From the NCBI GenBank assembly GCA_003640385.1, contig RCAB01000132.1, positions 78,397 to 142,396 on the forward strand: 64,000 nucleotides of DNA, written 5' to 3'. This document shows, piece after piece, positions 36,038-48,600 of the stretch. The notes beneath the pieces were generated by a model. It made no database searches. It saw only the letters and a list, made by a program, of their open reading frames with translations, and was not told where the DNA came from. Each line of letters starts with the position of its first letter. Position 1 is the stretch's first letter. Position numbers and translations under genes: made by a program. Origin of the DNA: Setaria digitata. Its lineage: Eukaryota; Nematoda; Chromadorea; Rhabditida; Setariidae.

Positions 36038-38760
36038 GTAGCTTACATTCTTTTTTGTTCAGTTAAGTTTTGCGTCTTTTCAGATTTTGTTGAATTTTTG
36101 TTCTTCGCTTAGGTTTGATCTGAATAGTTAAAGCAGTAATAGACAAATAACTGTTGTCAGATTTAGTATTCCCAGTGGACGAGGGGAATTTATTGTCACT
36201 ATTCCTGTTTGTCGCAGAAGCTATGTTTTTCGTTATTTAGCAATGAAATTGGGATTTAAATGCAAAATGAAATTTTTATTCATCACATTTGTTCATTTCA
36301 TTAATTCATATTAAGTCGATTCTTTGAAATAAGTAGGAAGCTATTACTGCATTTATAGTATTTTAAACAATTGATACAAACGGTGATTCAAGCCTCTGTA
36401 TCTATATCAGAAAAATTGCCCGAGCTGCGCATGCTTAACGTTGTAAAATAAAAAGTTTCACTTGTAAACTGCTGACAGATTTCATTGAGAATTTACGCAG
36501 TTTTAGAAGCCATTATGCTCAATATTTATATTTTTATTATAAATTAACGATGATTTTAACCTCTCGCCTTAGACTGTGTCTCAAGATTCAAAAAATTATA
36601 AATTGTAATTAATACACTTTTCGAGAATTCAGTAGCGTTGTCTTTCGGATTCGAAAATAATTATTTTCCTTTTTTCCGAAAGCTGTAGTTTTTAATAGCG
36701 CTAAATTTTTCGTCAGTCTCGTCTTTTGTGTAATGTATTTTTTTTTTTTTCTCTCCCTCTCTATATTTTTTTTTTTTCGTAAAACCGAAACAGTTTTTTC
36801 GTTTTATTTCCACCCATATATGTTTTATTTGTATAATAATCACCAACCAGCTGTATGTCAATATTAACAATGATAATAAATGTAAATGATAGGATGGAAT
36901 AGAAATTAGTCGCAGTAATAGTATAAATGAAAATATTTTTTACAACTTTAAAAAGATATTTTCAATTTTTTTTGGACTTGTTTTTTCGTTTTTCCACTTC
37001 AGGCGGGAAGAATTCTCTATATTATTACAACTTAATCGAAGGAAAAAAGTATTGCAAAATTTTATACTTGTCTTATCCACTGCGCTGAGAATTTTGCATT
37101 TAAAGATGGGAAGTGAACTAATTTAAAGATGGTTCTAAGGGCTTTTAAAAAGTATGGATTGCATGGAATCTGTTGGTATTATGCCTTAATTTTGTGATGT
37201 CTGACAGAAGATTTGTGATATTTTATGTTAATACTTGGATAGTTTATGCGATCAAGATTTTTAATTTAATTCTAAATCATGGCTTGTAAACTTTAATCTT
37301 ATGCTGCAGAGGCAAAAAGTGCTAACTTTATGAGCAGCGCCAGTTTAGAATTTCTTATGTAAAATTGTTATTAAAACAAGCATGTGTTTATTCTCCACAT
37401 ATTTAAATCTGGTACATATCTCAGAAGTAAATATAGTTAGAGAGGCTTCTTTTGGAATGGTGGCAAATGATTTTTTGAATGGAATGCAGAATAAAAAGAA
37501 GGAAATTTATGCTGATATCTCTCTTTGTGATTTGTATATTACTTTATCAAGCGCAGATTGAAGTAACTTTCGTAACTGCTAACTAAATGGAGCAAGAAAC
37601 TGAAAAGATTGAAAGGCGCTGACAGAATGGAAATGATATTTGATGAAATGTTAGTAGGTTTGGGTCTAAAATGCATCACCGTTATCATTCCATCGAAGTT
37701 TTAATCGTTCAGGGAATTAATATTTTCAAGTAAAAGAGGTAAGGAATAGATATCGTCGCTGAAGTGAGATCCATTGTTCGTTTCACTTTCGTGGTTTTGG
37801 CCGAATCTTGTGATTAGTGCCACCGTAGTTGATAAAATTTTCATATGGGTAAAATGAATGTTATGCCGCGCCGGATGATGGCGATAGCATCAGTTCCTCT
37901 TTCTCTCTAGCATTTTTTTTTTTTTTTTTTATGAAAATACCGTAAAATAATATATCGTTTAAGCGTGTACTATGGACTTTCCCAATTGGCTGTGTTTGTG
38001 AACACTGTAGAGTGTGTTTGCACTGTATAGTGTAATCTTGGGATCACTGGACTCGAAAATACGATCCAATTGAAAAAAAAAAAAAAAAAATCATTCTATT
38101 CGTATTGTAATCCTTTGAATGATATTCCTGAAATTTCTCCATTTATTTTCATTGAGTGAAGTTTTACTGTATTTGGAATCGGAAGATGTATTTAATTTGA
38201 AATTTCGATGTGGAATTTAAGGTTGGGTCACAGTAAGCTATCTCGACTGACTCATGTCTAATCTTTCTACTTGTAAAGGGTTGGGAAAAAGTTCATTTTG
38301 TTTGGATTTTGTTGGTGGCGAGGCTTGTTTCTATACTAGTAAAACGCAGGAAAGTATAATTTTGACTGCTACCAGATGAAAAATATCACATTGCTAATCT
38401 TAGAATGAAATGAGGAAGATCACAAAAGTAACAGGTAGTCATCGAACGTTATAACGGTTGCTGCAAAAATGCAACAAAAAAGCAGAAATAAAGGTGCGAA
38501 GCTCCCTTCGTTCGTTGTTACAAGCATCTCGGTTATTCATTTGCACGATTTGGTAGTGTAGATGTATTGGTATTGGTTATGGTGAAAGTTTTGTTGTGTT
38601 GCTATTTGATTCATCTTGAAAAAATACAATAGGCATTAAAAATGGCAACATTTTTGATGCCCTTCTGTCGATGCCTCTGCGGCAAAGAAGCCATAATAGC
38701 TACCTCTTCTTGAACAATTTTATAACTAAACTGATGATGATATACGCAGGTGGAACGAAC

Positions 38761-38893
38761 ACAGTTTTTATTATTACTACTTTTATTATTATCACCGTTG
38801 TCATCATTATTATTGTTTATTATTATCATTATCACTACCATTATATTTGCCATTATTATTATTATTATTATTACTGTTACTGTTATTATCATC
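38761..38893. repeat. Degenerate TTA/TCA trinucleotide array
   Basis: Imperfect ATTATTATTATCATTATT-type repeats upstream of the long Fos first exon. Similar degenerate arrays occur near 51.0 kb and 55.15-55.47 kb. Confidence 0.7.
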
Positions 38894-39148
38894 CTTCTAA
38901 CTGAAGGGAACTAAAAATTTTTAACTTTTGAAAGTATATGACATCTGCTGTCATCATCAACTTTCTTGCTTCGTTATCATTTTATTTGATTTCCTGTTGG
39001 CATTCCATTGTTGGATTCTATTATACGTATGCAGTTTTTGCCTCCGTTTTAATAACATTTAGCTACGTATTCAACTTTACTGTTGCTTCCATTCGTCTAA
39101 CGATACAGAAGAGGAAGGCGAAGACTAATTTTTCGAATTAGTCCAAAA

Positions 39149-42100
39149 ATGAGTCAATCTGTGGTGAGCTGTAACAACAATCATCATCATCATCATCAGC
39201 AACAAGGTGCTAGTAATGTATGCAGTATTGTTGCACCAGCATGTTCCGCTCGTACGATTTATCCGGCAACTCTTGATGATAACTTACCTCCTGTAGGAGT
39301 TACTGATAATACTTCTGTTGTTGAGACTACCGTATTTGATTGTTCTCAACAAACGCGTGTTATTGTCGCACCAAATATATCATCATCAGTAGGGTCACCA
39401 GCATTATCATCATCAGTATCAGCATCGTCATCTTTATCATCAGCAGTAGCAGTAGCAGTAGCTCATGTCCCGCAACAACAATCCCATCTAAATACCGAGG
39501 AATCTTCATCTAATACAGCATTGTATGGTTCAGGAAGTGCTTCACCATCATCACATTATCTTACAACACATGCAGGCTATCTGTCTGGTCATTCATCTGG
39601 TGGACCATCATCAATGTTACATTCCTCATGCTCAACTTCAAGTTTTGTTTATCCATCCAATTTCTTCCAACCTTATTATGGCTTATCATCTACACTGAGC
39701 GAATTCAATGTGTTACAGATGTGTTGTCAACCATTGTTCACTGAAGTGTGTCATCGTTTTTTTTTTTTTTCTTTTTTGTTTTAGCATATAATTCTTTTGT
39801 TATCAAATCAATTATTTTACTTCATTTTTTGTCCTTCAATACCATTAATACATCGTGCTTTATTATATCATTGAATTTAACTATTTATTGTGAAATTCAA
39901 AATATTTTATCTGTTCTTCCCAACTGCTTAACTTTATTTATGTCGATATAGTATTTATCGTATTTTAATATTTGGACATTAATTTATATAAAGATATGGA
40001 ATATTTTGTAGCACTCTCTATATCGAACGGATATTGCTTATGATTTAAGCATAGTTCGGGCTTATAAATACCATTTATTTTTCATAAAATATAAATCTTT
40101 GGAAAAAAGGAAGAAGACAGCATCGTGCAACCTTTTGTTGTGGACTCTTTACCTTTCTTCCCTATTGATGGTATTTATATTCATGATGGGGAAGAAAAGC
40201 GAGGAGTCCACAATAAAAGTTTTTGGTTTTCGAGCCAGTTCTTGTTCTTTAAGGTGATTTGGAAAGCATGACAGGAATACTTTTATTTGATAATATCGAT
40301 TATCGGAAGCTGATATATAGCATTGGTGTTAAAAATTTAATATCTGATGATGTGAATAATGTAATAATAATGGTTATTCATAAGTAATAAGCATTCATTA
40401 TGCCCAAATCATTTTTATTATTATTTGATCTTTTCTTGGCAAAAAAAGTTCTTATCAAGTGTGCGAATCATTTCAAATTTCGCTCATTTAAATCTTTTTT
40501 TCAATGCCTCAAAGAAGATTCGAATGGTTGAAATTCAATCTTTTCTCAAGATATAATTTCAAGTTGTTTAAATTTAGAAAGAAGGGAAAGTACCGTAACC
40601 GTGCAATTATTTGTGGAAGGTACCTTTAATTTATGATTAGAAAGAGAGTGAAGCTGTACATATTTTGTCCCTTTTTGTATAATCATGATAATTTTTACAG
40701 ATAGCATCACAAGGGACTGATATAACGCCGACAGCTGAATCGTTGTACGGTTTTGCCAATCGCTTACATCCAATTACTCCAACTGGTAAACATTTATTTT
40801 CGTATTGTTTTCTTGACTGTTTATTTGAAGATACGTAAAGTATTTGAGCTACCAAATTTGTTTTACGACAAGCGTACTAATAATTAAACTCTCATTGAAA
40901 TTGCACGTTTCCTTATCTATGAGTTTTATCATTTCCGGAATTTATATTTATAAAAATTGGATGCAGTGTTTTACGTTACCATCATTGTGGTTTCATACAG
41001 AGCTTTCACTGTGTCACTTTTTGGGCATAGTTCAAGGGTCGCATAAAACAAACCGGATTTAAAAGGAGGGGGAGAAATATGAGTATACTAATGTGCACCA
41101 TTTGCAAGTGAATATTTTTTTATCCAGGTTTAGGGCTTGTAAAATTTCTCTTTTTCATTAATTTTGCTTCTTTTTTTTATAGGACGAGCAACCTTCAGGC
41201 GTTTTTCTTTACTGTTATCAACCGTGTTAAATTTTTTGCCTTAAGGGTCATGGCTTTCGAGTTGCTCTATCTTTTACATACAAAGCGACTATTTCTTACT
41301 ATTTGTCGGCTGTTTGGATTTCCTTTTTTTTTTTCCAGGGAAGGGGAAAAGCAAAAATATAAGTGATCGATTAGACATTTGATTACTCAAGTATAAATCA
41401 AGTAGGCACATTAGCTTATAAACCAAATAGTTGGTTGTTCATTTTACTCTTTATTCACTTTTACATAATTATTTCATTTTGCTCGAAATAGTTTCTATGT
41501 TATTTTCACTATTAATATATACCATATATGCTGTTTCGCGGAGATGCTTTTGCTCATCGAGTTCTAAAATTTTCTGTTGACCATCTCATTGTCAAATTAT
41601 GATGTTGATGATAAACCCAGTACGACTATGTAACATTGCGTTGTAATCAATCACTGTTCCAATTTTAGCGATCCTCTTTTTTGTATTGCAATGGTATTAT
41701 ATCTAATCCATCATTTTATATAGGTGGAGAAATTAATGGAGTGGTGTATTTCCGTCAACACTGTGTTTGTCACATTAAGTTAGTATAAGTTTATTCGTTA
41801 GATATATTAAGGCTTCAACATTGCGAACATTTTTGGCCTTAAGCATTTTATAGTAACAATCGAAGAAATAAAAAAAAAGGAATGGAAAAGAGATAAAACA
41901 GAAGAATATTGTCGTTGGTAAAAAATTTTGGACATTTTTCTTCGTCTACTGTTATATTCTGTAGACATAGAAATAATGAGATAATTTCTGTTTTTTCATT
42001 TACTTTTACTACAACGAAAAGCTACTACTTCTCGATGAGACAGATTCTCTCATCAATTCCCTCCCTTAAGTACCTAAATTATGCTATCATATTGAATTTG

Positions 42101-45100
42101 ATTTATCATAATGTAAGAGCTCTTTGAATCTTAAGAAACAAAATTTCGAAGATTTAATTCTCAAATTCGCTTCCTTTTAAAATCGACATTCATTGCTTTG
42201 AATGCCTTTTTCTTCTTTACTTTTTTCCTTGGGCAAATTTCACTGATATATTCATCTTGCGTGTTGTCTCTCTCTCTCTTTGTCTCTATATGTATATATT
42301 GTGTCGCATATTTGCACAAGCTTTGTCCTGTCTGTTTATTTTCGAAGTGCACCTACTTCTCTTTCTTATTATTATAATATTTATTATCCTTCGTTCGTTT
42401 CTTTCTTTCGTCTGTCTTCCGCTTGTTACTTCCATCATATAATATTTGCAAAATGATGAAGCTACTGATATATCACCGCTGTATGTTTTTTTTGTACTTG
42501 GTATCCCTCCTGCTATAAATATTGCACTCGTACCTTTCGCCAAAGATAGTCTAAATTGCTTGCTCATGAGATTGGGGTGTTTGTAGCGTCGTGATCAAAG
42601 TAATCATAGAATTGGTATATATTATATGTTTGTTCATTAACAAGATTTGTTCGGTGGGATTTTGGATTTTTTTTTTTTTCAGCCTAAAGGCTGGACTTAG
42701 TAGATTCATTTGTAGTGGAAATGTAATTGAAGTTTGCTAGTAATTCAATTGATCACTAGTACTATAGAGTGAATGTGAAATTGCCAAAGTTACAATAAAA
42801 TGTTCATTTTGGTAGTAAAACTAAGCTTGAATTGGATAGAAAGCATCTCCTTCTTGTTAGTAACATTTGCTTTGGAATGGGCTACTAAAAAAAAGTGAAA
42901 ATTGACTTAGATTTGGGGAAAGCTTGGTGATTTGTGGTTATCGCTGACTGTTTCAGGACGACGAATGAGTTTTAAAAGGAGATTTAAGGACTTTTTGTTT
43001 TAAAGGAATGTTAGCGGTAATCAAGCTATCATAGTATTATTCGTGTAATTATTTTTTGATTTTTCAGTAAACTTTGTCGTTTGTCACCTTTCTGACGTCG
43101 TTTGCTTACATTGTCCAAATTGTCTTAATCGTGATTTTGGTGAGATAATTGTGGAAAGCGATGGTTTCGAAATTCCTGGGAATGTACTTGCGCAATGACT
43201 GCTTATTCTAAGTAACCCACAAATGACATTATTTATTGATGTAAATAACATATTTTGTCCACTTGATTAAGCTATCTTACATGTTAATTCTCTAATGTAG
43301 CATTATGCTTATTGCTTATTTTAAGGCGCCCATTATCAGCTTAACATGCCGCAAGCGTATCAAACGCGAACTAATTTTGTTGGAAATGCAATGACAAGAC
43401 CAGCTTCAGCTACTGGTAAACGTGGTGGTCGGCGACCAAAAGAGTACGAAGAATATGTTAGTAAAGTTGTGTTTCATAGCCATTTCGAAGTAAAATTGAT
43501 ATTTTTATTGCTTTTTCTTTTATTTTCTTCCATTGTTAAAATTTTCTCATCACAGGATCACGTGACATTAAGTGAGGAAGAGCGTGATAAACGTGATAAA
43601 AGACGTCTGCGGAATAAGGAAGCTGCAGCAAGGTGTCGACAAAGACGTCTAGATCTTATGGGTTCTCTCCAAAATGTAAGATTTATTTCTTTTATTGCAA
43701 AGTGTGAAAAAGGCTGTTTATTGGAGGTCTTAACATTATTTCTATTTTATTCAGCGAGCAATGAAAATACTGCATATAATTAACTCGGTCTTTTGGAAGG
43801 AATTGAATTCCACATGAATGTCCAGTTCAGGATTTTCTGTTGAACTGTTTAATTTCTTACTTTTGCAGGATAGAATTTTTAAGTTTTTCTAGAAGCTTTT
43901 GATATTGCATTCGAACTACTGCTTAGTGATAGCAGTAGGCGTGAGGGTGGGTAAGGAGGAAGTCATTGAGAGCCTTAATCATTGTAAGGAAAAGTGTGAT
44001 TTGATATGCTCAATCCATGGTTTTTATGAATTTTTTTCTTTTCATTTAAAGTTTAATTCATACTTCCTTTCTTTTTTTTTTTTTTTTTTTTTTTTCTCCA
44101 CCCTTTCGCTTCATTTCATCCACTCATTACTTAAATTTCCACTGGGTAATTTTGAAGCACATTATCATCTGAACTTTTCGGTGGTTCGAAAGAAAATTTA
44201 TTGTTAAAGAACAAAAATTTAATGCTGATTTTTAGCAAGTGAATCAACTGAAGGAAGAAAATAAAATGAAAGATGCTAAAATTGCCGAACTGCAGCTGTT
44301 GGTAAAATTTTGATACATACTAGCATTTAATTCCTTTATTTTTTCTTTTTTTTTTTTTGTTTTTAAATATCAACCGATATAAAATTACTCGTCTACTCTA
44401 TATTGTTCAGAGTTATTATCTTCTAATGGGAATACTCTCTCAGTTTAATTTTCTATATATTCCAGAAAAATGAGCTTATTGCTGTGATTCGTGATCATCA
44501 CTGTGTTTTGCCTGAATCCCTTCGCCAGACATTAGATGTCGATATGTCTAGCACGCAGCAGTACATGCCACGTGGCGCACCGGCACCGGTGGTAACAGTA
44601 CCAACTAGTACTGAAATCGCACCTTACGCATCATCAGCACCATCACCACAGCCAGTACTTAGCAGCCGCAAACGACCGGCAAGTGCAATGATCCCAGACT
44701 TGAGGCCACCACCACCGCAGGCTGGTGCATCACCACTGGCAACAGCTGTAACGTTGAACAGAAATGATAACCAAACCAATATGTTAACAATGACGAAGGT
44801 GAATTCTAGTAACGAATTTAGGATACGAAATTTGAGTTTAAAACCATGGTTTTGAATTCGAACTGGGGTTTTGAAGATATTCCTTACTGATCCAGTAACA
44901 AGTTTATTTTCAGGTTTTAGTGTTTCATTTTGTTAGTACCATACATTAAAGGAAAAAGGAACAAATGTTTCAGCCTTCATCATTGCAAATAAAGCAAGAA
45001 CCAACATTGTTCGATGTAAACAGTCGTGATTTGCCAGATGAAGAGATCAAACGTCCAACATCTTTAACATTTGCTGATGGTGTCACCACAACAACGGCTT

Positions 45101-45640
45101 ATAGTTCATTGAGCAGCTCTGGTGTACCTATTACCACACCGTCCAATTTAATTGGTGGAGGTAGTGATAAATTTTATTTGAAAATCGTGTTTTTTTTTTT
45201 TTTTTTTTTTCATTTGGTTTCTAGATTTACCTTATAATTTAGAATAACTTTGCTGTTAAGATTGAAAAAAAAAAGTAATTCTCGAAGTATCTTATGAATT
45301 ACGAACTATTCTTATGATTTGATATGAAGTGTGATTAATATTTTTACATTTGAATGACAAATTCGAATGAAACGATCTGTTATCTGAATGTAAGTGTTTG
45401 TAGATTCTGCGAATAGATGAATTTTGAATAGAAAAGACTTCATCTTCATACTCGAACTAATGAAGCTTTACCCTTTTGGTATAATTTCATTTTTTTTTAG
45501 CTACATCCGACTTTGGCGGCGTCAATTTATTAGATGGTCCAACGGGATTGACGCCTTGTCATCCGCCGCAAGCAACCGCATTCCAACTACCAAGTATGAC
45601 GGCTCCACTTGGTGAAGGTCGCAGCTTTGAAACATTGTGA
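39149..45640 (+). CDS. fos-1: Fos-family bZIP transcription factor (FOS-1-like), long form
   Basis: Nuclear DNA-binding protein expected to dimerise with Jun-type partners at AP-1 sites. Exons 39149-39745, 40701-40785, 43326-43456, 43556-43675, 44236-44301, 44466-44798, 44974-45160, 45501-45640; phases agree, 552 aa. N-terminus: five His then three Gln (12-19), Ser/Ala/Val-rich tract (78-105). GKRGGRRPKEYEE precedes the basic region RRLRNKEAAARCRQRR, containing the bZIP signature N291-A294-A295-C298-R299. Zipper heptads are L309, L316, K323, L330, L337, H344; the closing His is typical of Fos proteins, whereas Lys in the third position is odd. The C-terminal half is Pro/Ala-rich with IKQEP, a possible SUMO site, and ends GEGRSFETL. 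The exon 1 donor is GTGTGT, weaker than the rest. In C. elegans FOS-1 drives anchor-cell invasion. A possible trans-splice acceptor ends at 39141. Confidence 0.92.
39182..39463 (+). repeat. Coding microsatellites in Fos exon 1
   Basis: CAT x5 (39182-39196) encodes poly-His, and a run of TCA, GCA and GTA codons (39380-39463) encodes the Ser/Ala/Val tract. Likely length-variable between individuals. Confidence 0.7.
40132..40219 (+). ncRNA. Candidate miRNA-like hairpin in Fos intron 1
   Basis: The 5' arm (40132-40167) pairs with the 3' arm (40184-40219) over 36 positions around a 16-nt loop. Only two non-pairs are seen (A/C and C/A, flanking a C-G pair); the remaining mismatches are G-U wobbles on the plus strand. 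Arm length and loop size fit an animal pre-miRNA, with possible mature products around TGTGGACTCTTTACC on the 5' arm or GCGAGGAGTCCACA on the 3' arm. I do not recognise a known miRNA seed. A decayed foldback element is the main alternative. Confidence 0.45.
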
Positions 45641-48600
45641 AATTCTACAGTTGAAGCACTAACTCTTGTACTCCAGGAAAGCAATAGAGCTACACGCACG
45701 TAGTCGTTCAGTAATTGGCTTATATCTTTTGTATATTACTGATTTCTCGTTGCATTTGAAAAACTATTAGTTTGGCAAATAAGAATGGCTGATGCTATGA
45801 TGGGTAGTTTGAGGAAGAAACTGGACTTATTCACGACTTTGTTCGATTTTTAACATTTTCTTTTCTCTTTTCCTTTTTTTGTGATTAGTTGACCTTATTT
45901 GCCAGATAAATTGAGAGCCTTACTGTTTTGTAGATTAATAAGACCATATCATATAAATAGGTCATGACATGTTTTGTTCGGTCCGTAGCTGTACGGATTG
46001 GCTTTAACTCATTTGTTACCACATTAATTTGTTTTGTCATGACTTCTTGTAAACATATCTGAATTTCTTTTCTTAAATTAAACGGTATTAATACCTGGTC
46101 ATTTAAATTTATATTTGCGTTCCTGGGGAATTTTGGGATTTTTTTTTCTTCGAGAAGTGGGAATAGTTTTTATTTGAGAAGGATTTATATCGTAGTTATT
46201 GTTTTTAAAATTTTTAAAATAGAATGCGAAGGGTAGTAGTGATTCTCAGGTAGTTTGTTGATGGCAGTTTCCGCTCCACCCAGATTATTTTAATTTTTTG
46301 TTACCAAATTAAAGTGATACTGATGATTTTTACGCATATTCCAGTATTTTCCTTTTCTTTTTTGGTGCGGAAGTTAATTCTTTATGTAAGGATACAGCTT
46401 TTGGCAAAATTTTTATTTTTTATTCTTTTTTTTTCTGCTAAACTGCTGTAAAATACTGTGTTGGTCATAGGTAAAAGTTTAATCCCAGTACTTTATTCCA
46501 GCTGCTTTTCTCTTCGTTTTTTTAATTTTTTGTCCATTCTTTTTCTTTTTTTTTAATATGATGAATCTTCATAGATAAATGTGAATTCAAGATTTAATGA
46601 AGTGCAATTGATAGGGTTAAGGAAGTGACTGCTTTGTCTTAATGCCGGGTCTTCTTCCATGATTTAGTCATAATTGCTTGGTCATTTAACACCAACATTT
46701 CATCTTTAATCCTCTTTGGGAATTCGATAAAGGTTCTTAAACGAGAATCTTCCTGGTATTTAAGTTTTGTCCTTGCATGTTGTGAACTTTTCAGTTTTAC
46801 TTCAAATAATGTGATTTTAGGAGCGCTGCAAGATTTTGCTGGAGTGTTTTTGTTTCATCTTGTTTTCATTTTTCTTTTTTTGTCTTTTGATTCTAATACA
46901 ATGTTTATTATTCGTAAAGATTTGTTTTCTCTTAATTTCAGATTTTTAGTCTTCCGATACAGATTTTCTAATGTCGTATATCGAAAGTAGTTCGGTATTG
47001 ATTACATCATTGTTGTTTCGTTCGCTTTTTTTTTTTCTTGGATGGATTCAGAACACTTAGTTTGGACTTAACGACCAAATCATTAAATGATGGGTTAATG
47101 AGTGAGTGAATATGTGAGTGGAAGTCATTCAAATAACAGGTTTGTAGTTCCTTCAATGATATTTAAGTGGTTTTTTTTTTTTTTTTTTGCATGAATACTT
47201 GAAATTATCGGGAAAAATACTTTTCTCGTGTTGAGTCAATTTAAGCCGCAGGCTCCACTCCTGGTGTGTCCTTCTTTATGTTTCAGCTTTGCAACCATAT
47301 TCTTCCCCCCCGGAACCGATGTTTGGATCAATTAATCCTTTTTTTTTTTTTTTTTTTGCTCTCACGACACATGATGAAAGACGAACATTTTCATTCCTCA
47401 TTTAGAATTCATTTGTTCCTTTAAACAATTATCAAGGTTGTGGAGGCTAGGGGTACTTGGTCAATAATTTCCTTTTAAATAAACGTGTTGTTTATCTTTA
47501 TTTTTCGTAATTTTTAGATTGTTTTGCTATTAGCTTTCTCGTTAACTTTTATCACTTTATTATTATGAGATTTTTTAATGTTCTGTCCTTTTTAATCTTT
47601 TCCCATGTTCACTTGATTTTTCAGTATAAACTGTCACCGTCAGAACACTTTATTTTTGTGTTATATTCCTTGTAATAATATGTGTATTTGGTGCATTCAA
47701 ACAGACTTATGACATCATGTTCTCAGTTTTCGCTTTCTGTTTTCCTTTTTTTTACTCTGTTTCAATCTTATGTATTTCAACTCCTTCATTAATGTCGAGA
47801 TTTAATTCAAAGTTCCTTTACCTTTTTTTATTTTATTAATTTAAGTAAATCAAAAACAGTCACAAACGGACAAAGATAAAATGTTTACATAGCGGCGAAA
47901 TTCACTTATCTGTGCTTTATCAATTTATTTCATTGCCGTTACCACTAGAAATTTGATTCATTTTTCCATGCATTAATTTTTGGATATTAGCATATTTGAG
48001 TTACATAGTTTCTATATATTTCGAAGATTGCAGAGCGAAAACCGGGATTTTCAAGTTTTTGTGGGATGCGGATTGGAAATGTGGAACTTTAATAATGGGA
48101 ATGTTAGTTGACGGGTTTTTTTTCATATCCTTTAACTTGTTTACTTGTTTATTCGATCTAATTCGTACGGTTTCATGTTTAGACAAGGTCATTTTGAGGA
48201 ATTTTTTTGCAGTAATTTAAGTTGGGTCTTCAACCTATCGGCCAGTTAGACTTTTTTTTTCGAAAGAATGCATTCTACGGGTATTTTCCTAAATTTTGAT
48301 GAATGCATTATTTCCGTTCTGCCTCTTATTCCTTCAAAGTGACCAAACATCAGTTTACTTACTACTTTGTGATATACTGTTTCTCGAAGTGCATTAATTT
48401 TTTTGGGTTTAAACTTCTACGTTTCATAAGGGTTTAGTTTTGCAGGCGATGAAAGGTTGAAATTTTTGTGAAGCTAGTGGAATATTTGTGAAAAATTGCT
48501 CTTGAAAGATCATTGTTCCCCAGGTTCACGTGATTCAGTAAAACAGCTTTTGAAATCTGTTGCTACCCATTCGATATGAATACATTAATATTTTTGGATA

